Source: Schwartzia succinivorans DSM 10502
GTDB lineage: Bacteria > Bacillota > Negativicutes > Selenomonadales > Selenomonadaceae
Length of the DNA stretch: 64,000 nt
NCBI RefSeq assembly: GCF_900129225.1
Contig: NZ_FQUG01000003.1
Location: forward strand, 310,001 to 374,000
Direction of reading: 5' to 3'
Positions 37,551 to 46,883 of the stretch are shown here, in pieces. The first letter of the stretch is position 1. Every line of letters begins with the position of its first letter. Under the pieces are notes generated by a model, which was given only the letters and a program-made list of their open reading frames with translations, did no database searches and had not been told where the DNA came from. The translations under genes and the position numbers were made by a program.

Positions 37551-40500
37551 ATGGCAGATTATATAGATTGTATTCTTGGACGCTCAGGGACAGGAAAAAC
37601 GCATGAATGCTATGAAGAAATAAGAAAAAGAATTGAGGCTGAGCCGCTTGGAAAACCTCTTATACTTCTTGTGCCGGAGCATAGAACCTATGCCGCGGAA
37701 AAGGAGCTTTTGGAGCATCTGACATCAAAGAGCGACATGCGAACGACTGTGACAGGCTTCCGTCGTTTGGCATGGCGTGTTCTGAAGGACAGAAAAAATG
37801 CTCTGCTTCCCGGCATAAGCAGACTCGGAAAACGTCTGCTTCTGAAAAAAATTCTGTTAAGAAGGGAAAAGGAGCTTGAGGTGCTTGGACGTGCCGCTGC
37901 ACAGCGGCGTTTTACCGAGCCATTGGAAGCGCTGTTCGAGGAATTCAAAAGCTATGATGTTTCTCCGGAAAGCCTGCGCAGCGCCGGCAGAGATGACGAA
38001 GACAGCATTTTTTCGCAAAAGCTGGAGGAAATTGCACTTCTCTATGAGGAGTATCTGAAGGAAACACAGGGGAAATATCAGGACTCCGATGACCGTATGA
38101 AGGAGCTTGCATGTGCGGTTTCAGGTTCATCGCTTTTTGAAGGCGCAGAGGTATGGATTGACGGTTTCCTGTTTTTTAATCCTAATGAACGGATTGTGCT
38201 GGGAGAAATTTTTAGGACGGCCAAGGAAGTTCACATCACGTTTGCTTTGGACAGGGATATTCCTTTCCGAACAGAAATCCCTGCATCGGAGCTGTTTTAC
38301 CGATTGGCAGGTACGCTGCAGAGTGTAAAGGAGATAGCGGCAGGTCTGAAAATTCCCTTTAAGGTCCGTGTTCTGAAGGAAAGCCGCCGATTCAAAAGCA
38401 GAGGCCTTAATATCATAGAACAGCGTCTTTTTGATTATGGTACATATAAGCCTGAGAATGGGGACGGAGTGAAGCTTACGGAGGCAGCTACCCGGCGTCT
38501 TGAAGCAGAGGCGGCCGTTGCTGATATCGTAAAGCAGTGCCGCGAGCGCGGATGGCGGTGGAATGATTTTGGTATTTTGCTACGGGATGAGGAAAACTAT
38601 CTGAACATTGTTGAAGAGCTGCTTACGGATTATGATGTTCCTTTCTATACCGACTGGAAGCGGGCGGCTGTGCATCATCCGCTTGCAGAGCTTATACGTT
38701 CCGCGCTGGAGTCTGTTACCCAGGGGTGGCGGTATGAAACGGTATTCCGATATGTCAAAACAGGGCTGCTGCCACTGTCTCCGGATAACGCGGACGAGCT
38801 CGAAAATTATGTGCTCGCATCAGGTATACGTGGAGAAAAGGCATGGGGTACTGTCTGGACATATCGCCGTAAGCGTGCCGGAGAGAACGAAGATACAGGT
38901 ATTGAAATACTCGAAAGAATCAATAAGGAACGGGAAGCTGTCTATACCGCACTGCATGAGTTTTCGGAGGAGCTTCGCGGGGCGGAGTGTGTACGTGAGC
39001 TTGTAAGGGCTGTCTACGGCCTTTTGGAGCGGCTTCGGGTACGGGAAAGCTTATCTTCCTGGGCTGTTGAGGCCGAAAAGAACGGAGACCTTGATGAGGC
39101 CGAAGAGCATCGCAGAATATGGGTATCTGTAATGGAGCTTTTGGATGAGCTTGTTACCATTACAGGGGATGAAAAGCTGAAGCCTGAGGAGTTTTCGGAC
39201 ATTGTATGTGACGGACTTGATACAATGGAGATTGCGCTTGTACCTCCAGGGAATGATGCGGTTACTATTGCCTCGTTTGACCAAAACAGCATTGATAATA
39301 TCAAAGCAGTTTATATTTTGGGAGCAAATGAAGGCGTTATGCCAAGGCGCAGTGCTGAAAAGGGGATTCTGACGGATGCTGACCGCAGCCGTATTGAAGT
39401 GGTTACGTCAGGAAAAATAGAGCTTGCCCCGTCCCGTACACAGGAAAGCGCAAATGAAAATTATCTTTTATATCACGGATTTACGGAAGCACGGGAGTAT
39501 CTCTGGGTATCGTGGGCTCTTTCTGACAGCGAGGGAAGCGGACTTAACAGAGCTGCTGTCGTAAGAAAGCTGCATTCCATTCTTCTGAATCCTATTGATA
39601 CAATTCCTCTGGAGGGTGCCGACTGCAGAGATGAGTTTCAGTTTACACAGCCGAAGCGTTCTGTCGGACGGCTGGCATCCGCACTGCGTTCCTATTTCTC
39701 GGATGACAATGGGAATCAGGATTGGACGTCAGTATATAATTGGGCAGCAGAGCATGACCCGGAGAGGCTTTCACTGCTGTGCAGAGGCGCAGTGGCGCGG
39801 GCCGGGGATGAAGCTATCCCACCGAAGCTTGCTGCAAGAATCTTTGCCGCCCAAAAAAGGATGGAAGGCAGTGTTTCGCAGTTTGAGACCTTCGGTCAGT
39901 GTCCATTTAAATATTTCGCCCAGTACGGCCTGCATCTTGAGGAACGCAATGAATTTTCGTTCAGGGCGCTTGATTATGGCAATCTGATGCATAACATAAT
40001 GTGCAGCTTTGGTGAACGCCTGAGCAGGGAAAACAAAAGCTGGGGTTCTGTTACCCCGGATGAACAGAAACAAATATGCCATGAGCTCATGATGGCAGAG
40101 GCACCGATGGTTCAGAATGAGATTTTGTACTCTACTGAGCAGTATAAGAACGTAATGGCACGTATTGAAGAAACCCTGCAGGAGTCCATCGCAAGAGCCG
40201 TGGGATTTGCCAAGGCTTCATCGTTTCAGCCCCGTATGTTTGAAAAATCCTTTGGACGTACCGCGCAGGAGGGTTCAGTTATTACATATCCTTTGTCAAA
40301 TGATATTACGCTGGATATTAAAGGTAAAATTGACCGTATTGATGTAGGGGAGCTTCAAAATCAGGAAACCGGAGAGAATGAGCCGTATTATCTTGTTATC
40401 GACTATAAGACAGGAAATGCGGGGCTTTCGATGCTTGATGTATATACAGGACTCAGGCTGCAGCTTCTGACATATGTCATGGCGGCAGGACGCATTCTTG

Positions 40501-41012
40501 CCGCTAACGGAGAGAAGCGCCGCCCGGCAGGACTCTTTTACTGCTACCTCAAGAATCCGGTGATAGAGATGAAAAACAGAGGAGATACGGTAAAGGCAAT
40601 GGATGAGCTTGCCGAAAAGCTGCGCTGCTATGGCTGGGTGTTGGAAACACCTGAGCTTATAAAGGCTATTGATAACTCGAACAAATACCTCTGTGTGACG
40701 CTCAAGAGTGATGGAAGCTTGGGAAAAGGTAAAAATAATGTAAAGACTGAAGACAATTTGAAGGTCATTCTTGATTATACGGAGGCCTGTCTCAAGAATA
40801 CTGCAGAATCAATATTAGGTGGAGAGATACGCGTCCGCCCGTACAAGCATAAATCGGAAAATGCGTGTAAATATTGTTCGTATAAAGCAGTGTGCGGATT
40901 TGACGTGAAGATTGGAAACAGCTGGCACATTATTGAAGATATGGAAAATGAGGAAATTCTGGAGAAAATGAAGAAATTGGGGAAGAAAGGAGAGGCTGTA
41001 GAAAATGACTGA
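37551..41012 (+). CDS. addB: ATP-dependent helicase/nuclease subunit B
   Basis: AddB (1153 aa) pairs with AddA to resect double-strand breaks, recognise Chi and load RecA. Residues 10-17 form a P-loop (GRSGTGKT). The C-terminal RecB-type nuclease has GKIDRID and LVIDYKTG, and the iron-sulfur cysteines are in place: one in FGQCPFKYFAQYG (about 785) and three in CKYCSYKAVC (about 1105-1114). AGGAGG lies before the ATG. It overlaps addA by 8 bases, as expected for the two subunits. Confidence 0.95.
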   Translation: MADYIDCILGRSGTGKTHECYEEIRKRIEAEPLGKPLILLVPEHRTYAAEKELLEHLTSKSDMRTTVTGFRRLAWRVLKDRKNALLPGISRLGKRLLLKKILLRREKELEVLGRAAAQRRFTEPLEALFEEFKSYDVSPESLRSAGRDDEDSIFSQKLEEIALLYEEYLKETQGKYQDSDDRMKELACAVSGSSLFEGAEVWIDGFLFFNPNERIVLGEIFRTAKEVHITFALDRDIPFRTEIPASELFYRLAGTLQSVKEIAAGLKIPFKVRVLKESRRFKSRGLNIIEQRLFDYGTYKPENGDGVKLTEAATRRLEAEAAVADIVKQCRERGWRWNDFGILLRDEENYLNIVEELLTDYDVPFYTDWKRAAVHHPLAELIRSALESVTQGWRYETVFRYVKTGLLPLSPDNADELENYVLASGIRGEKAWGTVWTYRRKRAGENEDTGIEILERINKEREAVYTALHEFSEELRGAECVRELVRAVYGLLERLRVRESLSSWAVEAEKNGDLDEAEEHRRIWVSVMELLDELVTITGDEKLKPEEFSDIVCDGLDTMEIALVPPGNDAVTIASFDQNSIDNIKAVYILGANEGVMPRRSAEKGILTDADRSRIEVVTSGKIELAPSRTQESANENYLLYHGFTEAREYLWVSWALSDSEGSGLNRAAVVRKLHSILLNPIDTIPLEGADCRDEFQFTQPKRSVGRLASALRSYFSDDNGNQDWTSVYNWAAEHDPERLSLLCRGAVARAGDEAIPPKLAARIFAAQKRMEGSVSQFETFGQCPFKYFAQYGLHLEERNEFSFRALDYGNLMHNIMCSFGERLSRENKSWGSVTPDEQKQICHELMMAEAPMVQNEILYSTEQYKNVMARIEETLQESIARAVGFAKASSFQPRMFEKSFGRTAQEGSVITYPLSNDITLDIKGKIDRIDVGELQNQETGENEPYYLVIDYKTGNAGLSMLDVYTGLRLQLLTYVMAAGRILAANGEKRRPAGLFYCYLKNPVIEMKNRGDTVKAMDELAEKLRCYGWVLETPELIKAIDNSNKYLCVTLKSDGSLGKGKNNVKTEDNLKVILDYTEACLKNTAESILGGEIRVRPYKHKSENACKYCSYKAVCGFDVKIGNSWHIIEDMENEEILEKMKKLGKKGEAVEND

Positions 41013-44000
41013 TATGAAAAAGAAAAAGGACACACCGTCGCCCGACCAGGATAAGGCGATTCATTTGAACGGTACTTCACTGCTTGTGTCAGCGGCTGCA
41101 GGCTCAGGAAAAACCTTTACCCTTGTGGAACGTATCGTGGACAGCATAATAAGCGGCCGGTATAACGTAGATGAACTTCTTGTTGTTACCTTTACAAATG
41201 CTGCCGCTTCTGAAATGAAGGAACGCGTGGAGAAAAAGCTTTTGGAGGCTTCAAAAACACACAAGGAGCTTCTTCAGCAGCTTGTCCGTCTTCCAAACGC
41301 TTCGATTTCCACATTGCACTCTTTTTGCCAGTCATTAATCCGTCAAAACTTCACACAGCTTGACCTTGATCCGAAATTCAGACTCGGAGGAGAGCAGGAA
41401 ATCGGACTTATGAAGGAAAGCGTAGTTGAAGAACTTTTTGAGGAAAAATACTCGGAGGGAAACAAGGATTTCCTGAGCTTTGTACAGCAGTACGGCTCAG
41501 ACCGTGACGATGAAGAGCTTTATGCTATGATTCTTCGCCTTTATGAATTTTCGCGCAGTCAGCCTGAACCTGATAAATGGCTTGACGGGCTGTCGGAGCG
41601 TTTTGATGTGAAGGATGACACTTCCTTGAAGGATACACCATGGTATGAAGAAGTGTGCGATGATATCAGACGTGTCTTAAGAGGTGCGGCTGATAAAGCA
41701 GAATATCTGGCACAACGTTCCGTTGAAAACGGCTGTGAGCCTTATAAGGAAACACTTGAAGAAGATAAGGCCCGAACGGAAAAGCTCATAGAAATGCTTG
41801 AGAACGGAACGTGGGATGAGCTTCAGGCAGGAATCAATGTAAGCTTCCCACGTATAAAAACTATTCGCGGCGGAGATGATGTCGCGAAGAAAGAAATAAA
41901 GGACGGACGCGATGAAATAAAGGATGCTTACAAAAAGCTTAAGGAATTCTATTTTTTCGCTTCTGAGGAAGATATTATTGAAGATTTGCGCGCTGTCCGC
42001 CCGTTTGCGGAAACCCTGTGCCGCACTGTTAAGGATTTCGGCAAAGCATTTCAGAGAGCAAAGAAGAAAAAATCCATGTTGGATTTCAATGACCTGGAGC
42101 ATTACGCATTACAGCTTCTATTGGAAAAGGATGCCGCAACCGGACGTTTTACAGGACGTGTGACAGATACCGCGCAAAAGCTCCGACAGAAATATAAAGA
42201 GGTCATGGTTGACGAATATCAGGATACTAACGGAGTGCAGGAGGCTATTCTGCAATGTATTCAAAACGGAAGCAACATGTTTGCCGTCGGTGATGTTAAG
42301 CAGAGTATCTATAGATTCCGTTTGGCCGACCCTATGCTGTTCCTGAAAAAGCAGGAGGAAGCCTTGAAGCATCCTGATGACATGAAGGCACTTTTTTTGA
42401 AGGAAAATTACCGAAGCCGCAAAGAGGTGCTGGGTGTTGTTAACTTTCTTTTCTCGCAGTTCATGATTAAACCCGAAATGGAGCTTGATTATGATGCGGA
42501 TGCCGCCCTGTATGCGAAAGCGGATTACGGCAATCCACCTGAAAACAGCTTTGACGAGGCTCCGGCAGAGCTGGTTTTGGTTAATATGGACGACAAGAAT
42601 GATGACGAAGAAGAAGACTTGGAGGGACTGGAGCTTGAGGCGCATGTAATAGCGAAGCGGCTGCTGGAGCTGAAGGAAGAAAACCGTCAGGTGTTTGATA
42701 AGGAAACGAAGCAGTACCGCCCGATATGCTGGCGTGATATGGCGGTGCTTATGCGTTCGGTCAGCGGAAAAGCCCAGACAATCGTAGAGGTGCTGAGAAG
42801 CCGCGGTGTACCGGCATACGCGTCGCTTGATGCCGGCTATTTTGAGGAAGTCGAAGTACGTCTCATGCTTTCACTGCTGGCTGTTATCGACAACGCTCAT
42901 CAGGATATTCCGTTGGCGGCGGTGCTTCATTCACCGATAGTCGGAATGGATGCCGCGGAGCTGGCAGAGCTTCGCGCCGGGAGTAATGATGGCGATTTGT
43001 ATGATGCTCTTGCCGTGTCAGATAATAAGAAGGCTGTCAAATTCCGTGAAAAGCTTGTGGATTGGCGGCGCATATCAAGACGGGCAGGAGTACCGGAGCT
43101 TCTTCATACACTGTATCTTGATACCGGATATTACGATTACGTCGGAGCGCAGCCCGGTGGAATCCTGAGACAGGCCAACCTCCGTATGCTCAGCGACCGT
43201 GCCTTTGACTACGAGAAAACAAGCTTCCGTGGACTTTTCCGTTTTTTACAGTTCATTCGGAACATGCAGAAACGAAAAACGGACCTTTCCTCTGCGCGAA
43301 CCCTTGGTGAAAATGAAGATGTTGTCCGTATAATGAGTGTTCACATGAGCAAGGGACTGGAGTTTCCTGTAGTTGTCATTGCCAACATAGGAAAGAAATT
43401 TAACACGAAGGATACAAGTGAAACTCTTTTGATGCACAGAGAGCTGGGTATCGGGCCGTACTGCACGCGTACAGACGGGCCTCTCAAATGGCGTTATCCG
43501 ACATTTGCAAGACAGGCTGTATCGATGAGGCTTATGCGTGAATGCAAGGCCGAGGAAATGCGTATTCTGTATGTTGCAATGACAAGGGCCAGAGAAAAAC
43601 TCATTATGACAGGAAATGTTGGCGGCCTTGGCAAAAAAGTGTTAAAGTGGTGCCGCGTGCTGCAAAATTCTGATGCTGCAATTCCGGGGTACGTCGTCAT
43701 GGAAGCGAATAGCTGGCTGGATTGGATTGCACCTGCAGTAATGCGTGATGAGGAATGCGGAGAACGACTCAGAGGATTTGCCGATTATGCCGGCGGTGTG
43801 ACGGAATTTGGCTATGACAGCGAAAGCCTCGGCACGTTCAGCATGAGTGTGTCAATCACTCCCGCAGTAGCGGACAAGGTAACGGAGCAGGAGCATTCAG
43901 CGCCGGAGTGGGAGGAACGCATAAGAAAACAGCTGCCGCTGCCGGAGACGGAGAGCGGAAAAGCAAAAAAATCAATCCTGGACTGGGTATATCCTTTTGC

Positions 44001-44721
44001 TATAGACACTCCTTCAAAATTTACGGTTACTGAAATCAAGGAACGTGTGCATGCAGTACATAGTGATGAGCAGGAGGAACCGCTGATGCTGCCCGGTATC
44101 GTAAATAAGAATGAGGAGCAGGATTTTCCTATGCCGGATTTTATGCGCGAACCATCGGAAAAATCTGCAGATACATTCACCGGAGCGGATTATGGTACAC
44201 TTATGCACCGTGTGCTTGAAAAAATAAAGGATTATCCGAAAGGAATAGAAAGCGTAGAAAAATCTGTGGATGCTCTGGCGGAGTCAGGGATTTTGACAGA
44301 GGAGGAACGGCAGGCCGTTAACATTTCCGCGTTGAATGCCTTCTTTGAATCTGAGATTGGAAAGCGCATGCAAAAAGCAAGAGCGGTTTATCGTGAGCAG
44401 TCCTTCAGCATGCTTGTTGATGCATCGCGGTTTGGATACGAAAAGAGCAGGGAATCCGAGAATATGATTTTCCTTCAGGGTGTTGTAGATCTTTTCTTTG
44501 AGGAAGATGACGGAAATATCGTTCTCGTTGATTATAAAACCGACAGAAACACAACCCCCGACAGCATACGGGAGCGTTACGCTGTCCAGCTTGCGCTTTA
44601 TCGTGAAGCTGTTGAACGCAGTACGAAGAAGAAAGTAAAGGAATGCTATATTTACCGTCTGTCCGACCATGATGCTGTAAAGGTAGAGACTGATATACCC
44701 GTGCATGTAGATTCGCTATAG
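41005..44721 (+). CDS. addA: ATP-dependent helicase/nuclease subunit A
   Basis: AddA (1238 aa) is the UvrD-like 3'-5' helicase and nuclease subunit of the AddAB break-resection complex. Motifs: Walker A AAGSGKTFTL (about residue 30), TFTNAAASEMKER, Walker B VDEYQDTNGVQ, GDVKQSIYRFR, ENYRSRKEV, SVHMSKGLEFPVV and YVAMTRAREKL. The C-terminal nuclease domain shows GADYGTLMHRVLE and IVLVDYKTDRN with the catalytic Asp and Lys. The stop is followed by the tandem repeats and riboswitch of the cobalamin operon. Confidence 0.96.
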   Translation: MTDMKKKKDTPSPDQDKAIHLNGTSLLVSAAAGSGKTFTLVERIVDSIISGRYNVDELLVVTFTNAAASEMKERVEKKLLEASKTHKELLQQLVRLPNASISTLHSFCQSLIRQNFTQLDLDPKFRLGGEQEIGLMKESVVEELFEEKYSEGNKDFLSFVQQYGSDRDDEELYAMILRLYEFSRSQPEPDKWLDGLSERFDVKDDTSLKDTPWYEEVCDDIRRVLRGAADKAEYLAQRSVENGCEPYKETLEEDKARTEKLIEMLENGTWDELQAGINVSFPRIKTIRGGDDVAKKEIKDGRDEIKDAYKKLKEFYFFASEEDIIEDLRAVRPFAETLCRTVKDFGKAFQRAKKKKSMLDFNDLEHYALQLLLEKDAATGRFTGRVTDTAQKLRQKYKEVMVDEYQDTNGVQEAILQCIQNGSNMFAVGDVKQSIYRFRLADPMLFLKKQEEALKHPDDMKALFLKENYRSRKEVLGVVNFLFSQFMIKPEMELDYDADAALYAKADYGNPPENSFDEAPAELVLVNMDDKNDDEEEDLEGLELEAHVIAKRLLELKEENRQVFDKETKQYRPICWRDMAVLMRSVSGKAQTIVEVLRSRGVPAYASLDAGYFEEVEVRLMLSLLAVIDNAHQDIPLAAVLHSPIVGMDAAELAELRAGSNDGDLYDALAVSDNKKAVKFREKLVDWRRISRRAGVPELLHTLYLDTGYYDYVGAQPGGILRQANLRMLSDRAFDYEKTSFRGLFRFLQFIRNMQKRKTDLSSARTLGENEDVVRIMSVHMSKGLEFPVVVIANIGKKFNTKDTSETLLMHRELGIGPYCTRTDGPLKWRYPTFARQAVSMRLMRECKAEEMRILYVAMTRAREKLIMTGNVGGLGKKVLKWCRVLQNSDAAIPGYVVMEANSWLDWIAPAVMRDEECGERLRGFADYAGGVTEFGYDSESLGTFSMSVSITPAVADKVTEQEHSAPEWEERIRKQLPLPETESGKAKKSILDWVYPFAIDTPSKFTVTEIKERVHAVHSDEQEEPLMLPGIVNKNEEQDFPMPDFMREPSEKSADTFTGADYGTLMHRVLEKIKDYPKGIESVEKSVDALAESGILTEEERQAVNISALNAFFESEIGKRMQKARAVYREQSFSMLVDASRFGYEKSRESENMIFLQGVVDLFFEEDDGNIVLVDYKTDRNTTPDSIRERYAVQLALYREAVERSTKKKVKECYIYRLSDHDAVKVETDIPVHVDSL

Positions 44722-44786
44722 TCTTCAACCTTATTGCTGTATAACTTGTTAAACTCGTTGAAACGCTGTCAGAGGAAGTTTTTTCC

Positions 44787-44816
44787 TTGGCAAAACTCGA
44801 ACGAATGCGTTATAAC
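44787..44816 (+). promoter_or_regulatory. Upstream promoter of the cobalamin operon (repeat unit 1)
   Basis: TTGGCA (44787-44792), 18-base spacer, TATAAC (44811-44816). Weaker -10 than the next unit. Confidence 0.5.
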
Positions 44817-44857
44817 TCGTTCTACTCGTTGAAACGCTGTCAGAGGAAGTTTTGCCC

Positions 44858-44887
44858 TTGGCAAAACTTGAACGAATGCGTTATAAT
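44858..44887 (+). promoter_or_regulatory. Main promoter of the cobalamin operon (repeat unit 2)
   Basis: TTGGCA (44858-44863), 18-base spacer, TATAAT (44882-44887). Transcription should begin about 25 bases before the riboswitch. Confidence 0.75.
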
Positions 44888-44918
44888 ATTACGTGGTTTT
44901 AATTTAACAGAATATACG

Positions 44919-45067
44919 GCAATCAGGTGCAAAAGCTTAATAGGGAAGTCCGGTCCGATTCCGGCGCGGTCCCGCCACTGTATGAAGGAGCATTTTCTGT
45001 ATGCCACTGGCATGTGCCGGGAAGGCTGAAGATGTGATGAATTTAGCCAGGAGACCTGCCTGATTGC
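44919..45067 (+). ncRNA. Cobalamin riboswitch aptamer
   Basis: P1 pairs GCAATCAGG (44919-44927) with CCTGATTGC (45059-45067). Inside are the class hallmarks: AGGTGC, AATAGGGAAGTCCGGT, GATTCCGGCGCGGTCCCGCC with ACTGT, GCCACTGG, GGGAAGGC, and the B12 box AGCCAGGAGACCTGCC (45045-45060). It sits between the operon promoter and cbiD and should shut the operon off when adenosylcobalamin is abundant. Confidence 0.95.
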
Positions 45068-45136
45068 AGCACCGTACTGCGTATGCAGGCGGCCTACGGC
45101 TGATAGGCGGGGTGGAAGTGATTCGAGTTTAACGGT

Positions 45137-45173
45137 ATCTCCCTGTCTGTTGACGGACAGGGGGATTTTTTTT
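45137..45173 (+). terminator. Riboswitch-controlled terminator overlapping the cbiD ribosome binding site
   Basis: Stem 45137-45147 with 45156-45166 (ATCTCCCTGTC/GACAGGGGGAT, one G-U) followed by eight Ts. The 3' arm contains AGGGGGA, the only Shine-Dalgarno sequence for the cbiD TTG at 45172, so the same stem could block both elongation and initiation. Confidence 0.85.
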
Positions 45174-46272
45174 GGCGAAGGAACTGCGCGGAGGTTATAC
45201 AACCGGGGCATGTATGGCTGCGGGAGTTAAGGCAGCGCTTTTGTATGAAAAGGGCGAAAAATGTGATACTCTCGAACTGAAAGCACTTGATGATACAATT
45301 TTGACAATTCCCGTTAAGGCTGTAAGACGGACAGAAGAGGGAATATGTGCAGAGATAATTAAGGATGCCGGAGACGACCCGGATATAACGAACGGTGTCT
45401 CTGTATTTACAACAGTACGGCATCTGCCACAGGGAAGCGGTTTAGTATTTCGTGCAGGAGAAGGAATCGGCACTGTAACAAAGCCGGGATTATCCGTACC
45501 TGTCGGAGAGCCGTCAATCAATCCCGGACCTAGGAAGCTCACCCAAAATGTCGTGGAAGAAGTTTTGGGTGTCGGAGCAGACCTTGAGGTAACAGTTTCT
45601 ATCCCTGCCGGCAAAGAGCTTTGCAAGCAGACATTGAATCCTGTGCTTGGTGTTGTCGGAGGAATATCTGTTGTCGGTACAACGGGCGTTCTCAGGCCTA
45701 TGTCAGAGGAAGGGTTCAAAAACTCCCTGGTTCCGCAGATTGATGTGGCACTTGCGGCAGGACTTGATACGCAGGTATTCGTTCCCGGCAAAATCGGAGA
45801 GACACTTGCTGTGAAGCATGGCATTCCGAAGGAAGCCATCGTACAGACCAGCAATTTCATCGGATTTATGCTGGAGGCTGCGGCAGAACGCGGAGTCAAG
45901 CGTGTTTTGCTGTTTGGACATATAGGAAAACTCGCAAAGGTTGCCGCAGGTGTGTTTTATACACACAACCGTATAGGCGATGCACGGCTTGAAGCTATCG
46001 GCGCATACGCGGCAGCGGCAGGAATGCCTGCTGAGGGAATACAAAGAATTTTAAATGCTACCACAACAGAGGATGCATTGACTGTTCTTGAAGAATATAA
46101 ATATATGCACGTGTGCAATACACTTGCGGAACGTGCCAGCGCCCGCGCTGAACGGTTTATTTTCAACAAGCTGACTGTCGGTACGGTACTTGCTACCATG
46201 CAGGGGACGATTCTCGGTATGGATGAGCACGCCAAAGAGATGGGAAGGGATTTTCATTGGGATATAGAATAA
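45172..46272 (+). CDS. cbiD: Cobalt-precorrin-5B C1-methyltransferase
   Basis: CbiD (366 aa) methylates C1 of cobalt-precorrin-5B in anaerobic corrin ring synthesis. The N-terminus LRGGYTTGACMAAGVKAAL is the family signature, with GITVFTT-like VSVFTTVRHL, GEGIGTVTKPGL, and LFGHIGKLAKVAAGVFYTHN. It starts with TTG directly at the end of the terminator T run; the next in-frame ATG (45213) would cut into the conserved start. First gene of the 13-gene cobalamin operon; overlaps cbiE by 16 bases. Confidence 0.94.
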   Translation: MAKELRGGYTTGACMAAGVKAALLYEKGEKCDTLELKALDDTILTIPVKAVRRTEEGICAEIIKDAGDDPDITNGVSVFTTVRHLPQGSGLVFRAGEGIGTVTKPGLSVPVGEPSINPGPRKLTQNVVEEVLGVGADLEVTVSIPAGKELCKQTLNPVLGVVGGISVVGTTGVLRPMSEEGFKNSLVPQIDVALAAGLDTQVFVPGKIGETLAVKHGIPKEAIVQTSNFIGFMLEAAAERGVKRVLLFGHIGKLAKVAAGVFYTHNRIGDARLEAIGAYAAAAGMPAEGIQRILNATTTEDALTVLEEYKYMHVCNTLAERASARAERFIFNKLTVGTVLATMQGTILGMDEHAKEMGRDFHWDIE

Positions 46273-46883
46273 TAGTGGCAGGTATAGGACCGGGAAATCC
46301 CAAATACGTGCTGCCTGCTGCGGCAGAGGTAATAAAAAACGCAGATGTTCTTGTAGGCGGAAGCCGTGCGCTTGCCGATTTTGCAGGAAACGGACAGAAG
46401 ACAATGGCTATACGGGGAGATATCCCGGCGGTCATGAGCTTTATCCGAGAAAATCTGGAATCATCGGATGTAGTCGTTATGGTCTCAGGCGACCCGGGGT
46501 ATTATTCCCTGCTGGACGCGCTGCGCCGTGAGTTTCCGGAGGATGTGCTGGAGGTTATTCCCGGAATCAGCTCAGTGCAGTACGCTTTTTCGAAGCTTGC
46601 GCTTCCCTGGCATGATGCACTGCTTTTAAGCTTTCACGGACGTGTTCCTGACGATGTATCACTGCGTTATGAGAAGGGAAAGCTTCTGGGGCTTTTAACA
46701 GATGCCAAATACAGTTCCAAAACTATACCGGAGGTCCTTATAAAACGCGGTTGGCCAAAGGATGCGCGGCTTGCCATCTGCTCGCGGCTGTCGTATGAGG
46801 ATGAGGAAATTGTTCGTACGACACTGGGTGAGGCTGCCGATGAAAAGGAACAGACACATTGCATATTGGTGGTGGAAGGATAA
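46257..46883 (+). CDS. cbiE: Cobalt-precorrin-7 C5-methyltransferase
   Basis: CbiE (208 aa), SAM-dependent tetrapyrrole methylase acting at C5. The methylase fold shows VAGIGPGNPKYVLPAAAEVI, MVSGDPGYYSLLDAL and VIPGISSVQYAFSKL. TTG start with GGAAGG about 8 bases upstream, inside cbiD. CbiE and CbiT are separate here, although many genomes fuse them as CobL. Confidence 0.92.
   Translation: MGYRIIVAGIGPGNPKYVLPAAAEVIKNADVLVGGSRALADFAGNGQKTMAIRGDIPAVMSFIRENLESSDVVVMVSGDPGYYSLLDALRREFPEDVLEVIPGISSVQYAFSKLALPWHDALLLSFHGRVPDDVSLRYEKGKLLGLLTDAKYSSKTIPEVLIKRGWPKDARLAICSRLSYEDEEIVRTTLGEAADEKEQTHCILVVEG

Larger units (their letters stand above)
44753..44887 (+). repeat. Dispersed intergenic element, copies 4 (two 71-base tandem units)
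   Basis: Units starting at 44753 and 44824 have period 71 and read ACTCGTTGAAACGCTGTC, AGAGGAAGTTTT, CCTTGGCAAAACT, GAACGAATGCGTTATAA. Unit 1 has TTTTTTCC in place of TTTTGCCC, which weakens its palindrome; unit 2 keeps the full GTTTTGCC-CTT-GGCAAAAC. Together with the riboswitch they fill the 450-base gap after addA. Confidence 0.85.

Noticed and set aside
44793-44810. LexA or Cheo-box-like site (GAAC-N4-G..TT) in the element flanks
   Set aside because: The half sites do not form the GAACN4GTTC palindrome, and the sequence also precedes gene sets not expected in a damage regulon.
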